DNA from: Hormiphora californensis
Lineage: Eukaryota; Ctenophora; Tentaculata; Cydippida; Pleurobrachiidae
Assembly (NCBI GenBank): GCA_020137815.1
Contig: CM035350.1
Coordinates: 4,873,541-4,937,540, forward strand
Length of the DNA: 64,000 nucleotides
Direction of reading: 5' to 3'
Shown: positions 28,001 through 38,657 of the stretch, piece after piece
Layout of the letters: each line of letters begins with the position of its first letter
Position numbering within the stretch: the stretch's first letter is position 1
Translations under genes and position numbers: made by a program
The notes under the pieces: generated by a model
Told to the model about the DNA's origin: nothing
Databases searched by the model: none
Seen by the model: the letters and a program-made list of their open reading frames with translations, nothing else

Positions 28001-31000
28001 GGACGTCTCGCCGCTCGGAGGTGTTCACTCAATCTGTCGTGTATCGGACGGTAGGTCTCACCAATATAAGTGGCTTCGCACTTATTACACAGTAGTTTGT
28101 AGACAGCACCTCTGGTGTTGCACCCACCTTTCTCGATCAACGGACAAAGTTTACAATTAACAGGGTTATTCAGACTACACTTAGGCGAGTCTAGTGGCCT
28201 CGAAGCAGTGAGGGTTGACCGAAGTGTACGACCTGGTAAGAATACAGGTGTTATGGGTAATTTCTTCTTCTTCAGGTAAGCACGTACTCGTTTAGTCTCC
28301 CCTTCTGTAGTGTACGGGAGGGTCAGTATCGTGTAATTGTCACTGTTGTGCTTACGTGACCCTTTGTTTTTCTCGTTGTTGGGGGGTTGGGTTTGTATCC
28401 GTTCCTCACAAGTAGGTCATTGACCATCCCAAACGAGTGCTCCAGTTCTTCAGGAGAGGAGGTCTCCTCCGCAGTGCGATAGTAGGCCTCGACAACCGCT
28501 TGTTTAGTTTTATCCTGGTGGTGGGATCGTTGGTTAAGGGTGATGGACTTGTTGGTGGGTTTGCGGTAGTACCTAGTACTCAAATACCCTTCAGATGTAA
28601 CTTTAATCTCTGTGTCGAGAAAGGGCACCCACTCACCTGGTTGGTTTGGGAAATCAACTTCCCAGGCTATGCGTCCATCTATATCGTGGTTTCGATATAA
28701 GATCACACCTTTCTATTGCTTCAGTTTCACTGCGAGCAAACCCACTTGCATCGTCAACGTACCTCTTATAATAGCTTAGAGCTATGTAGTGTGTGTCTGT
28801 GTAGATACTTGCCCTTTCCACCCGCTGCCAGTCGAATCATAGCTGCAGGTGGGCTCACGGCACATCCCATGAACACACCGTACTTCTGTTTGTAGAGACG
28901 GTCTGTTAAAGTGAAAAAGGAGTTATCAAAGACAGTCTCTAGGATGAGCTGAAGGTCTGACAAGTGTAGCCCAAACTTTCTACCAACTCCCAGTTATCTT
29001 TGGCAAGGTCAATGATATCTGAAACACATGCTTGAGGGTTAACGTTAGTAATAGTGCTGACACGTCAGCGGAATAGAATTGATATCCCTTCAACTCATCC
29101 TGAGGGATACTCTTGAGGAGTTTAATGTGGTCATGGATACCTGTGAGGTTAGAGGGGAGGGTAGAGAGGAGGGGGGCGACAATACGGGCTGCTAGAGTCG
29201 CTAAGGGTTCGGTAGGGGAGCCAGAACAAGATACAATAGGCCTGACTTTTATATCAGGGAGGGGGATGTGGGAATCCAGTTTGTGTTTGAGTTTGTGAGT
29301 CTTTATGAGTGTGTACATGACCGGCAAAGCAGAGTGTTTCACGTGAAACATGTTGGTATGAGCTTTCGTGAAACCTCTCACCTTACATATGAAGTTCCAC
29401 ACGCCATTACACTCGTTCTCCACGTCTATAGTGCATTTCTGAATTTGAGCAGAAAATGAAACCTCAGTTGGAGACTTGATAGGCACTGGAGCGAGTTTTC
29501 CCTGGGCATGACGTGTAGGTTTAATGAATTCATACGCATTGTGATTGTCTTGTATGTGTTGGTTAGTCATGGTCAAGTACAACTCCTGGGGGCAAATAAC
29601 AAAATCTCCCCCCTTATCACTAACACTAATGTGCACCTCGCCCTTTCTGGCTTTGAGTGATTTCAGGCCCTTCACCTCAGATCCAGTAAGGTTAGTGGTC
29701 ATCTTGGTACTACCATATATTCCCACTATAAACTTAGATAGGTCATACATGGCAGCATCAATATGCACGTTATCACTAGGGACCTTGAGATGAGGTGACC
29801 TAAATTGAGGGCAAGCTCGTTTTACCCTTTTGTAAGGGCTCTCAGTATTAGTTTCAATATTCTCATCACTCTCACTCACAATACCGTCATCAGATTCTAA
29901 CAACTGGTATCTTTCGATATCAGCCCTTGTCTTCCAATTAACAGCACACTGTGTGAGACTCGTTCTCACTTCCCTCTCTTTTCTTGACCCGGTTTTGACC
30001 TGTGTGTCCGTTTAATAGTTTGTTCTCTAGTTTTTGGGTTTAGTAGTTATTTGTCGTTTTAGAAATTTTTAGGTCGTTGTAGTCGTTTTTAGTACTTGTG
30101 GTCGTTTTAGTTTTTAGTTGTGTTGTAGTAATTTATTTAGTTGATCTATCGAGATGTATTCATTTTGTAAAGTTACCATTTTCTTTAGTTCTGAAGAAGG
30201 CGTTGACGCCGAAACTGTTAACAAACCACAGTGTTTTACATGTTGTCCAACCCTAGAGGCCGCCGGTATACTCTACTAACACTATATATCTTCATGCGGC
30301 TCATAAACATTTGGCCATTACAAGCTCTGTCATGTTATCATTATTAGCATTTCATATTTTTGTTTAATTCCAATCAGCCAGTTATAACCAAATTGTTTTA
30401 GACAAATCATAAAACATACAAAACATAGTGTACTCATATTAACAGCACATCACCTGAAACATTATAGTTCATTGAAACTCGATAAAGTTCCCCCGGTACA
30501 CTAGTCACGTGACTTGTATACCTAATAGTGACGTCACTAGGCCTGTAAGATTTTCAGGAACGGGAACACCAGAATACTTCCCACGACCAGCCCCACAGCA
30601 CTTGCCCCGGCTGAAAAAGATCCAGCCAGTGACTTCTCCCCCTTGCTCTGTACCTCCTGAGGCCCATACGCTGCGGAAAGGGACAGAAGGTGGCCATTCG
30701 TCCAGGAGAGAAGGATGTTGAAGACAGCCGGCCACGCATCAGACGCAAACCAGATGGGCAGGACACGGGGTTGCAGGTTACACATGTATATTAGAGGGAT
30801 GAACACCAGTCTGCAGATCGCGGCAGGGAGAATGATATTCTTGGAGGGGTAGGAGAAACAACTTGATGTGATCCGACCCAGGACATCTCCAATGTTGAAC
30901 AACAAGAAGGTCATTACAGGGAGGAAGTATGTACTGTTCCATCTGTTGTCCTCCTCACCATGTACAGGTCTCAGGGAGGAGAGGGCCGCTGGGAAACACG

Positions 31001-31967
31001 CCAGGGTAATCAGGAGAGTTATCAGACTTGTTAGACAATACTTCCATATCTTAGTAAACACTGACCAAGCTGAGAGATCCTTCACATCATCATCTTCATC
31101 TTCCACGCTCTTCTCCCCTCCTCGGGCAGTACTATCCTTGACATACTGGCTGGAGCTGAAGATTATGTAGGCTGCCAAGGAGAGAGCTAGGGAGAGAGTA
31201 GCAATGAGGAAATAATAGAAGCCAGCATTTACTGGGTCTGTACCAGGGATGGATAGAGTAATGATACTAATGACAGTAGCGAATAGTCCAGCTGCTCCCT
31301 GACCTAGATAGAACCCCTTTATAGCGTTGGGTGTTAGCATGCTCCCGGTGGCCATCATGCCCGATATGTAAACAGCAGACACAGCACACGCCACGCAGAA
31401 TGTGGCATTGGAGAAGTAGAAGAACCCGTATGCCCAGGTGTTCGTTTGGAGTTTACTAGTAATGGTCATGGCAAGGAAGATGGCAAGTGCAATACCGTTA
31501 CAGAGCAACATGAGAGGCCTTACAGGGAGCCGTTTAACCAGCGCCACGGAGCTCAGAGAGAGGAGGACATTGGATCCGATACCCCCAATTTGGAAGTATG
31601 TTGGGTAGGAAGTGGCAATGGTGGTGCTGTTTGTGGCAGCGAACTTGACTGCAAAGTAGCCCGTTGCTGTTATCACCATGTTCCAGGGAAGAAGGGATGC
31701 CACTCCAAACAGGACCATGGAGAGGTAGACAAGGAGAGAGGTTCGGTGGGAACATTGCGGTGCAGTCTTGTCCAGCAGCGGTTTATTTTCATCCATTGTA
31801 GTAGGTGTGCTAGAGAGGGAAGAACGGATTAAAGAGAAATATACATCATGGTTGAACAAGTGAAAAAACAAGACGTGTGCCTTGATAACAGGGGGCACAC
31901 AACGTTCAAATGAAATTGAGCTGGCTTACAAGATAGGAAGGAAAGAAGGAATGTGAGAGCGAGAGAA

Positions 31968-32064
<97 letters not shown>

Positions 32065-32087
32065 GAAAGAGAGAGAAAGAGAGAGAG

Positions 32088-32158
<71 letters not shown>

Positions 32159-35100
32159 GAGAGACAGCATGTTATCATGTTGCTTCTTATCAACGAGAAT
32201 TCACCGGAAACCAGTACACATCAGGTAAGAACAAGTTCAAATTTACCACCGAGTCACAACTTTATATTACCAATTTCTACTATTAAAACATAATTATCAT
32301 CAAATCAATTATCAAGCGAGAGTCTTGACTCTTGAGTGATAACAATTAATATGACGTGCTCTCTCGTGCTGTAATACAGCCGGTGATCAATAACCTGTCG
32401 TACATGCTTGGTCATGTGTGTGGGTGTTGTGTGTGTATGAAGTGAGTGGGTGATGTCTACAGCAGTTCAGTGCATATTTAATACAATATCCTTGAGTCAT
32501 GAGTGACTTGGTATCAAGTGACGAGACACCAACTAGTTGCAACTCGCCCAATTTATGCAAGCTAGTACTAAGCTGCAGATCACAGTAGAAGGTGACAGCT
32601 GCAAATCAGCCATAACTAAAAATGAAATACTGCGAAGAAAAACAAACATCATTACACTCTGAGAGACATATAACCGGGCAATGAAGGGGACAATATAATA
32701 TATTCTGTTGATTTAGCAGTTTCATGGCATGCAAAGGAAGTGAAGTATGTGCATTATTAATATGTAGCGGGGGAAGGTATCATGGGACCAAATATAATGA
32801 ACAGTTGAAACTTTAATATACCATCCACGACCATGGTCTAAGGGCACATGGTGGCATGTAATTTAATTTGGGGATTTATCTCTCTTTTAACTTGCCCTTT
32901 TTAACTCTCCCTCACATGGCAATACAACATCTCGGTTGCTATGTGTAACTAGGTTGTTGATAGGTCAAATTTCAATTTTTATTATTCACACCGAGACAGA
33001 GTGTTTTCATTCAACTTCTTTCTTTTAGTTATGTTCTAACCCTCGCACGAAACACAGTCTAGCTAGGCGATCAACTTCCCTATTAACCCCCTGTAATAAC
33101 TACTATACTATTCCAGGTGTACTGGAGTGAACACAGATAGTGTGTTCAGACTAATTCAAAAGTACAATGTGTCCCTGAAGGAGCTCTATCTGGCCGGAAC
33201 TAGGAAACAAAAAACCAAATATTTTCATCGCTTCTTTACCCAGGTGCCAGATGCACACCGTATTTACGCCCTCGATCTTTCCCGTGAGTTCTTCCTGTGT
33301 CACTTCCAAATGATTTGTTATTCTTCGTTGCAGCTCTAATTATATATATGTCCAACTCCCATCAAATGTAACAGGAACCAAATTGTGTGTTGACGAAGTG
33401 TTCATGATATCTATGAAGTGTCACCGACTACAGAAACTGAACCTTGCTGAGACAGAGATGGCGGAACAGTGTTACTGCGAGGAGCATGATAATATTGTGG
33501 ATTTCACAACTACCACACTTAAACAGCTCAGGGTAGGTGCAGTATGTAGGGGGGGGGGGTTGGTGTATCAACAGCTGCTCTAGAACTGTGACTCGGTCAG
33601 AAAATGGTATTTTGGAGCGAGTTACATACAGTTGCTAACCTCCATTTTTGTGAGATCTAACATCCCCTTTCTTCCAGGAACTGAACGTGTCATGTAGTAA
33701 CGTTGCCCCTCACATCCTCTCTCTGCTGGTTAACAATAACCCGGGGCTGCAGAAGTTGTTTGCCAGCACTAGACGCCTTATTACCCCTGATGTGGGTTCC
33801 ATAGTGGAGTATAAACATTTGAAGAAATTGGCCTCCCTTGACGTTTCATTTGTAGGTTAGTGTGTGTACACTGTTTAAAGTTTAGTGGTGAGAGAGGGGT
33901 CTCATACCATGTTTAAAGTGGGGTGGTTGAAAGGGCAGGGGACCCCTGAAAGAGTCTCGGGCATGATAAGGAGTTTATAATGGTGTCTTCCTGATAAAAA
34001 CTGGGTAATTCAGTTATGCAGCGTCTCTCTAAACATCCTTCCCCTGACTTCTCTCTTCCCCTAAAAGATGCGGGTTTTGAGGATTTTATCAATATAAAAC
34101 ATGTTCTGCCTCCGTCTATCAAGTTTATAGACGCCAGTGGTTACTTGGACCTGGATATCTCTCATCTGGCTGTATCATGTCCCTACATTTCACATCTCAT
34201 ACTTAACTCCTGCAAATTCGGTGAGTTGAGGTGATGAAATTACGGAGAGAAAGAGGGAAAGATGAGCCTGGTTAGTGTAGAATAAACACGCTTTAGTCTT
34301 GGCTACACTTTTGGGAGATTAACCCAGATTAACCTTTTTTTTCAGCTACAAATTTACCTATGATATCCTATAAAGACGATATGGGGACGATATGTTACGT
34401 TTCACACAGCCTGAACAACTTCAAGTATCTCACAAGGTGTGTCACTTTTTCCATATCCCCCTGTACAGTGTGTAACTATTAATATTATCCCAGTTTCCCC
34501 GACAACCTTGTTCTCCTTTCTCTCTCTCTCTGACAAATGATATCATAGCACTGGCAAGTGCCCCGGGCCCAAAAGGGGGGTGTGGGGGCACAGCCCCCAC
34601 CATAAACGGGGGTGTGGGGGCAGAGCCCCCACCTTAGAAATACCCTCTAACTCAAAAAACAAAAGAGAGAGCACACGCAACACTTCTACACACAAGCGCG
34701 TGAAAACCTGCCAGTGCTACTATATACCATTGCAGATTTCGAGGTTTTTGATGCTTTAAAAAAGCATGTTCCAGATGAAGTAGAGAGCTGAAATTTTGTA
34801 CTCTAAGGGCCCTCATATAGGAGAAGAGGCATGCAAATTTTCAGAACGATCGGATGTAAGGTAAAAATTTGCCAGAGGGGTCCCAAAATGCAAAAATGTA
34901 AAGGAGGGGAGGGGGAGGACGCTTTTTTATCTTTGAGTGTTCTCCTAAACCACAAATAGTAGAGACTTGCCGTTTAGAACAGTGGTTCCTTACATCATTG
35001 CGCTCGGTAATAGCTGTGTGAGAACTTCGAAATCGCCATAGTTCATTAATTATTCATTAATTAGTCATTAAATATTCATTTTAACCATGGTTGCGATATG

Positions 35101-36019
35101 ACACGACTGGAAGGTCATAAAGACTTGAAACCGGTCTTATTCGACGCGGAATGGTCGGTTTATGGGGGGTCTTACTCGGGACAAAAATCTCTATCTCGCA
35201 CCGTTAAGCCGTTATTTGCATATTTATGCACCTATTCACGATTTTATGCATATTTTCAATATTTTCACTTCGGCTGGTCCTAGAACGTTTTCATGGACAT
35301 ATTTCGACGCAAAATAGTCGATTTATGGGGGGTCTTCCCCCAGACAAAAAGTCGTATCTCGCACCGTTTAGCCGTTATTTGCATATTTATGCACCGATTC
35401 ATAATTTAATGCATATTCTGAATATTTCCAGTTCAGCTGGTCCTAGAACGTTTTCATGGACATATTTCGACGCAAAATAGTCGATTTATGGGGGGTCTTA
35501 CTCGGGACAAAAATCTCCATCTCGCACCGTTAAGCCGTTATTTGCATATTTATGCACCGATTCATGATTTAATGCATATTCTTAACATTTCCACTTCGGA
35601 TGGTCCTAGAACGTTTTCATGGACATATTCCGGCGCAGAATAGTCGATTTATGGGGGGTCGTCCCCCTGACAAAAAGTCGTATCTCTCACCGTTTAGTCG
35701 TTATTCGCATATTTATGAATTATTCAAATTCGAAAATATGCAGAAATCAGAAAAAATTCCGAAAAAATAGCTTTTTCTATTTTACACCAAAAAAAAACAG
35801 AAATTTAGTCCAAAAACCAATTAAATAAATTAGTTTGGATGCCCGGGCCCATGTGGTGTCACGGGGGTAACACCTTTAGGCTACTGTCATAAATGATGGA
35901 TATCGAGAGAGATTAAGACAAGAAATTAGGATAGAAAGAGTGAGATATAATCAAGAAAGACGGAGAGATAAATAAGAGGAGAGAAAAAAAGAAGAGAGAT
36001 TAGTGAAAGAAACAGTGAT

Positions 36020-36050
<31 letters not shown>

Positions 36051-37256
36051 TAGTGTGAGAGAGAGTGAGAGAGAGATAGATAGAGATAGAAAGATTGAAG
36101 GATAACAGTTAACAATTAACCGTAAAGAGATATGCCGTTAATTATGGCAGTAGCCTAAAGGTGTTACCCCCGTGACACCACATGGGCCCGGGCATCCAAA
36201 CTAATTTATTTAATTGGTTTTTGGACTAAATTCTGAATTATATTCATCTCCATCTACTCGTATTTTAGGTTGGAAATTGGCTACACAGATGTTGATTTTG
36301 TGTCTTTGTTCGAAACCAACACTCCAGTGCCCCTTCAAGAGCTAGTAATTCGAGGTGACGTGTTAACGGACAAAGCACTCTCTTTTATAGTAAATCAACA
36401 TACTGCATCAGACCGGTAAGAGTGTATTTTATGTGTTATTTATGCAGGATATCGTGTCACTTGCACAGCAGTTTAAAACAAGGATGTCTCGCGCTGTAAA
36501 CAGTGAGTTGTTACAGCTGGAGGGTTAACTTTGCGTGACGCGCGACGACATGATCCATATGTTTGCTGCGCGCCCGTAACTCCCGCGCATCATTTTGTGC
36601 ATGACCGTGGGAAATATAACAGCGCTGGAAAGTTGTGTGGCAACTGGAAAGCCCCCCCCCCCCCCTCCCCAATATAATTTTAATCACCATCTACAGGTCG
36701 ATTCACCTGTTTAACGACCTGAGGTTACTACACCTACACAACTGCAATATGTTGACAGATTTTGGGATCGAGAAATGTGACTTCCTTGATATGCCATCCC
36801 TTACCCGGCTGATTATAGAAAGGTATGTTTCTTATCAGGGATAAGATACCTAAAGCCCAGTAGGCAGTAGAATGCATTACCATAATTATCAGTGAATGAG
36901 AACCCCTTGAAGTCAGCCGTCAGGTGATGTCAGGTGATACCGGAAAATTGCAATTGATAAGTAGAGTACATAATAATGATAATATGGCCATGACATTATC
37001 ATTATTATTATGTCAGTGTGAATCGCCAACAACTCTTCTACTGAAGCAGAATGAGATATGTGTTCTAATATTCCCTAACATTCCCTCCATTTTCAGATGT
37101 TCAGGTATTAGACCAGGCAGGTTACGCCGTATGAAACATCGGTTCACCGGCTCACAGTTGTCCTTGACATGCTTCATCAACGATGAACGGCCTAAAGTGA
37201 TACAGAGCCGAGCAATATCAGATGAAAATCGAGGGATTGAGATTGTGTTGGGTTAA
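25031..37256 (+). CDS. Leucine-rich-repeat protein, 15 exons, family not identified
   Basis: Exons 25031-25107, 25204-25276, 25419-25505, 25563-25778, 26045-26210, 26304-26497, 26911-27026, 33117-33283, 33375-33532, 33678-33855, 34068-34220, 34346-34436, 36269-36415, 36697-36822, 37097-37256. All junctions are GT-AG and in phase; the total is 2109 nt, 702 aa. The start (MSSFPTLQELATDTVCRNID) resembles N-termini of F-box-less LRR proteins of the ZYG11/AMN1 type. The middle carries degenerate LRRs: VERVNFSDCTTLTDDMV, IRSLNLNRCTGV, LKELYLAG, LQKLNLAETEM, LKQLRELNVSCSNV, LASLDVSFVG, ISHLILNSCKF, LRLLHLHNCNMLTDFGI. No F-box, signal peptide or TM segment is obvious. Exon 4 uses a GTAAAAG acceptor at 25562, chosen because the stronger-looking CAG at 25590 breaks the frame. 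Introns 7 and 12 are full of insertions. Function unknown; LRRs usually bind proteins. Confidence 0.85.
27229..27244. repeat. Target-site duplication, left, of Penelope-like element
   Basis: GTCATGTTATCATTAT, identical to 30329-30344. The last two bases overlap the first bases of the pseudo-LTR, so the true duplication is 14-16 bp. Confidence 0.85.
27243..27557 (-). repeat. Pseudo-LTR, 3' copy relative to the element's ORF
   Basis: Begins ATAGTGTTAGTAGAGTATAC and ends near GGGTCAAGAAAAGAGAGGG; reverse-complementary to 29971-30285 with only a few differences. Confidence 0.88.
27296..27337 (-). ncRNA. Candidate hammerhead ribozyme in pseudo-LTR (sense copy)
   Basis: On the minus strand CTGAAGA is followed by the stem-loop GGCG-TTGA-CGCC, then GAAAC, then the hairpin ACTGT...ACAGT. 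That order (CUGANGA, stem II, GAAA, stem III) is the hammerhead core known from Penelope-like elements. The nucleotide after stem III, where cleavage should occur, is G, not the usual A/C/U, so activity is doubtful. Confidence 0.55.
27787..28140 (-). pseudogene. GIY-YIG endonuclease domain of Penelope-like element
   Basis: Minus-strand frame with GAVYKLLCNKCEATYIGETY (VYK...YIG core), then RPIHDRLSEHLRA and an NAMGQHYLQVHPS block, as in the C-terminal endonuclease of Penelope-like elements, which makes the nick that primes reverse transcription. It is separated from the RT by frameshifts around 28140-28330. Confidence 0.88.
28323..29969 (-). pseudogene. Reverse transcriptase of Penelope-like element (frameshifted)
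   Basis: Pieces in order on the minus strand: 28980-29969 (VHISVSDKGGDFVICPQELY, PVMYTLIKTHKLKHKLD, VRPIVSCSGSPTEPLA, FYSADVSALL = motif A), 28766-28963 (KQKYGVFMGCAVSPP = motif B), the catalytic YVDD at 28750-28761 inside RYVDDASGFARSETEAIE, and 28323-28706 (PGEWVPFLDTEIKV, YRKPTNKS). At least three frame changes separate them. The YVDD box is still readable. Confidence 0.9.
29971..30285 (+). repeat. Pseudo-LTR, inverted copy, followed by 43-nt tail
   Basis: Inverse of 27243-27557, ending CTAACACTAT at 30285. The segment 30286-30328 has no counterpart at the other end and corresponds to the tail described for Penelope-type elements. Confidence 0.88.
30191..30232 (+). ncRNA. Candidate hammerhead ribozyme core, second pseudo-LTR
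   Basis: Same core as at 27296-27337, now on the plus strand: CTGAAGA, GGCGTTGACGCC, GAAAC, hairpin ACTGT...ACAGT. TGTAAA at about 30165 and TTTTACA at 30234-30240 could form stem I. The G at the presumed cleavage position is non-canonical here too. Confidence 0.5.
30329..30344. repeat. Target-site duplication, right, of Penelope-like element
   Basis: GTCATGTTATCATTAT, identical to 27229-27244. Confidence 0.85.
30537..31796 (-). CDS. SLC29A: Equilibrative nucleoside transporter (SLC29 family)
   Basis: An intronless frame of 419 aa from ATG at 31796 (MDENKPLLDK). An in-frame ATG 34 codons upstream (31898) is less likely because the SLC29 N-terminus is short and the added stretch is not conserved. 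It moves nucleosides or bases across membranes down their gradient. TM1 carries the family motif LLPWNMVITATGYF. Eleven hydrophobic segments can be counted, with a charged loop (GGEKSVEDEDDDVKD) between TM6 and TM7. Late motifs are LLFNIGDVLGRIT, CRLVFIPLIYMCN and NGHLLSLSAAYGPQ, all ENT-specific. The length is near the family's 450. The whole gene lies antisense inside intron 7 of the LRR gene, which suggests a retrocopy origin or at least its own promoter. No damage seen. Confidence 0.93.
   Translation of the reverse strand: MDENKPLLDKTAPQCSHRTSLLVYLSMVLFGVASLLPWNMVITATGYFAVKFAATNSTTIATSYPTYFQIGGIGSNVLLSLSSVALVKRLPVRPLMLLCNGIALAIFLAMTITSKLQTNTWAYGFFYFSNATFCVACAVSAVYISGMMATGSMLTPNAIKGFYLGQGAAGLFATVISIITLSIPGTDPVNAGFYYFLIATLSLALSLAAYIIFSSSQYVKDSTARGGEKSVEDEDDDVKDLSAWSVFTKIWKYCLTSLITLLITLACFPAALSSLRPVHGEEDNRWNSTYFLPVMTFLLFNIGDVLGRITSSCFSYPSKNIILPAAICRLVFIPLIYMCNLQPRVLPIWFASDAWPAVFNILLSWTNGHLLSLSAAYGPQEVQSKGEKSLAGSFSAGASAVGLVVGSILVFPFLKILQA
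31953..32163. repeat. (GA)n microsatellite
   Basis: About 210 bp of GA with a few interruptions, upstream of the nucleoside transporter on its coding strand (CT there). Confidence 0.95.
32164..33116. other. Rest of LRR-gene intron 7
   Basis: AT-rich unique DNA with no gene or repeat that I recognise. It probably contains the promoter of the antisense transporter gene near 31800-32300. Confidence 0.3.
34548..34723. mobile_element. Short MITE-like element in LRR intron 12
   Basis: Terminal inverted repeat TAGCACTGGCA / TGCCAGTGCTA bounds 176 bp. The left part carries two units of GGGGGTGTGGGGGCAnAGCCCCCACC. The ends fit a TA target duplication. Non-coding. Confidence 0.65.
35100..35720. repeat. 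Four tandem copies of a 163-bp unit
   Basis: The landmark TATGGGGGGTC occurs at 35161, 35324, 35487 and 35650, exactly 163 bp apart. Each unit contains ATCTCGCACCGTTTAGCCGTT or a close variant, then TATTTGCATATTTATG. Related sequence (CCAACCGTTTAGCCGTTAT) occurs in the palindrome 17061-18372. Reading frames here are repeat-derived. Confidence 0.88.
35802..36236. mobile_element. Fold-back element with GA-rich core
   Basis: Arms of about 90 bp (35802-35893 and 36146-36234), including TGGATGCCCGGGCCCATGTG and its inverse, are almost identical. The 250-bp core is GAGA-rich. It lies in LRR-gene intron 12 just upstream of exon 13; the right arm ends 32 bp before the acceptor. Confidence 0.8.
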
Positions 37257-38100
37257 TCATGGGACTGTTTTTTGCTGTGTCTGTTTCATGTTGAAAATGT
37301 GACCGCCGATATTTTCTATCGTGCTATGTGAATTTGAGGGGAATCCAAATAGAATATGTTCTGAAATAATAATACTGTTTATAGGTCCGTCGTTTATAAG
37401 ATGGTTTTGGAAACTATTCCTTCCTAGGATCTAAATATTTAATTTGCTCCAATTTGTAACCTAGATGTAATTGTAATCATTATAGTAATGTTATAAGAGG
37501 TATAACCCTAATTGATGGCGAGAAATGTTATTATATTGCTTCGTGGCAGTTCGTGCAGAGTTGATGTTATTCTTCTATGAGATAATTGATCCTTCTTTCG
37601 TGATCATCCACGAACTGATCATGCTAAATCAAAACAAGGGAACGTTGTTTGCTAAGAGTTGTGTTTAACGCTAATTATGTTGTTGCTGCATTTTATTTAC
37701 TTTTTGAAAAAATTCCGACTTTATTTATTGGCATGGGTCCGTCCGACGGCGCCGACCCGATCTGAGCTCACTGTCGCTGTAGAGAAATGAGAATCGGAAC
37801 GGGGTCTGGCGCTGATAGATAGGCCTGGGTTTCGTTGTGAAAAATATTTGGGGTTGTCCTGTCAGGCCAATGCTCTGGCCTCTGACGTCGATCTCACAGT
37901 TCACACAAGTGTCCATGTCACCAAAAAATGTTTATGCTCAACTCCAAATTGTAAAACTTTTACTAAAAGTGCTGATCTTATTATAGGCCAGGTGCAGTGG
38001 TTGGCTCCATTGCAACCTATTCTATGTTGTTGAGTACTCAACAAATTCTATGTATGTGAGATCGATCTCGGTCGCTGTGCGAAGTATGACGTTAAAAGTA

Positions 38101-38184
38101 AAACTCTGTCAGTTGACTGGTTAAATCATGGTTAGATCTAGTTAGTAACTATAGATCTAGCCATGATGTCAACTGACAGAGTTT
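38101..38184. repeat. Imperfect hairpin
   Basis: AAACTCTGTCAGTTGAC at 38101-38117 pairs with 38168-38184; after a 7-nt bulge 38125-38140 pairs with 38152-38167 with one mismatch. Confidence 0.85.
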
Positions 38185-38487
38185 GAATTGTGACGTCATT
38201 CTATTACTAAGTTAGAACTATGCTGCATGCCAGGACGTCACGCAGTTCTATTTTGACAGGACCGCCCTCTACGTCAAAGGGAGGGGCAAGTGGTGCAATT
38301 TACCACCCACCTCGTACTCATGATTTTATATCTAACGAATAAATTATCTTCGTGAAGATTTGGATATGCATGAGCAGTACGCCAAAAATTATAGTTTTCT
38401 TTCACCACCAACGAAGTTGAGTATCGACCTGCAATATCGTTTTAACGGAGATTGAGTTCTACTACTACTAGTAGATTCTAAGAATAG

Positions 38488-38657
38488 AACTCAATCCCCT
38501 TAACTTCAAGTTGTCATCTAACTTAGATAATGCCCCTTTCTCCGAACGTGTTCTAGTACTACTAGAACACTAGTACTACTAGAACTACTAGAACACGTTC
38601 GGAGAAAGGAGCATTATCTAAGTTAGATGACAACTTGACATGAAGGGGACTTTGAGT
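38488..38657. repeat. Long hairpin, about 65-bp arms
   Basis: The left arm includes GTTGTCATCTAACTTAGATA and CTCCGAACGTGTTCTAGTA; the right arm is its inverse with a few mismatches. The loop consists of CTAGTACTA repeats. A smaller GAACTCAAT pair flanks it at 38450-38495. Confidence 0.85.

Larger units (their letters stand above)
27243..30328 (-). mobile_element. Penelope-like retroelement with inverted pseudo-LTRs
   Basis: Organisation on the plus strand: target duplication, 315-bp terminal repeat (27243-27557), GIY-YIG and reverse transcriptase on the minus strand, the same repeat inverted (29971-30285), a 43-nt tail (30286-30328), target duplication. RT plus GIY-YIG endonuclease, pseudo-LTRs and a short terminal tail are the diagnostic set of Penelope-like elements. 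Both repeats carry a hammerhead-like core. The coding part is broken by frameshifts and stops, so the copy is dead. It lies antisense in intron 7 of the LRR gene. Confidence 0.92.
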
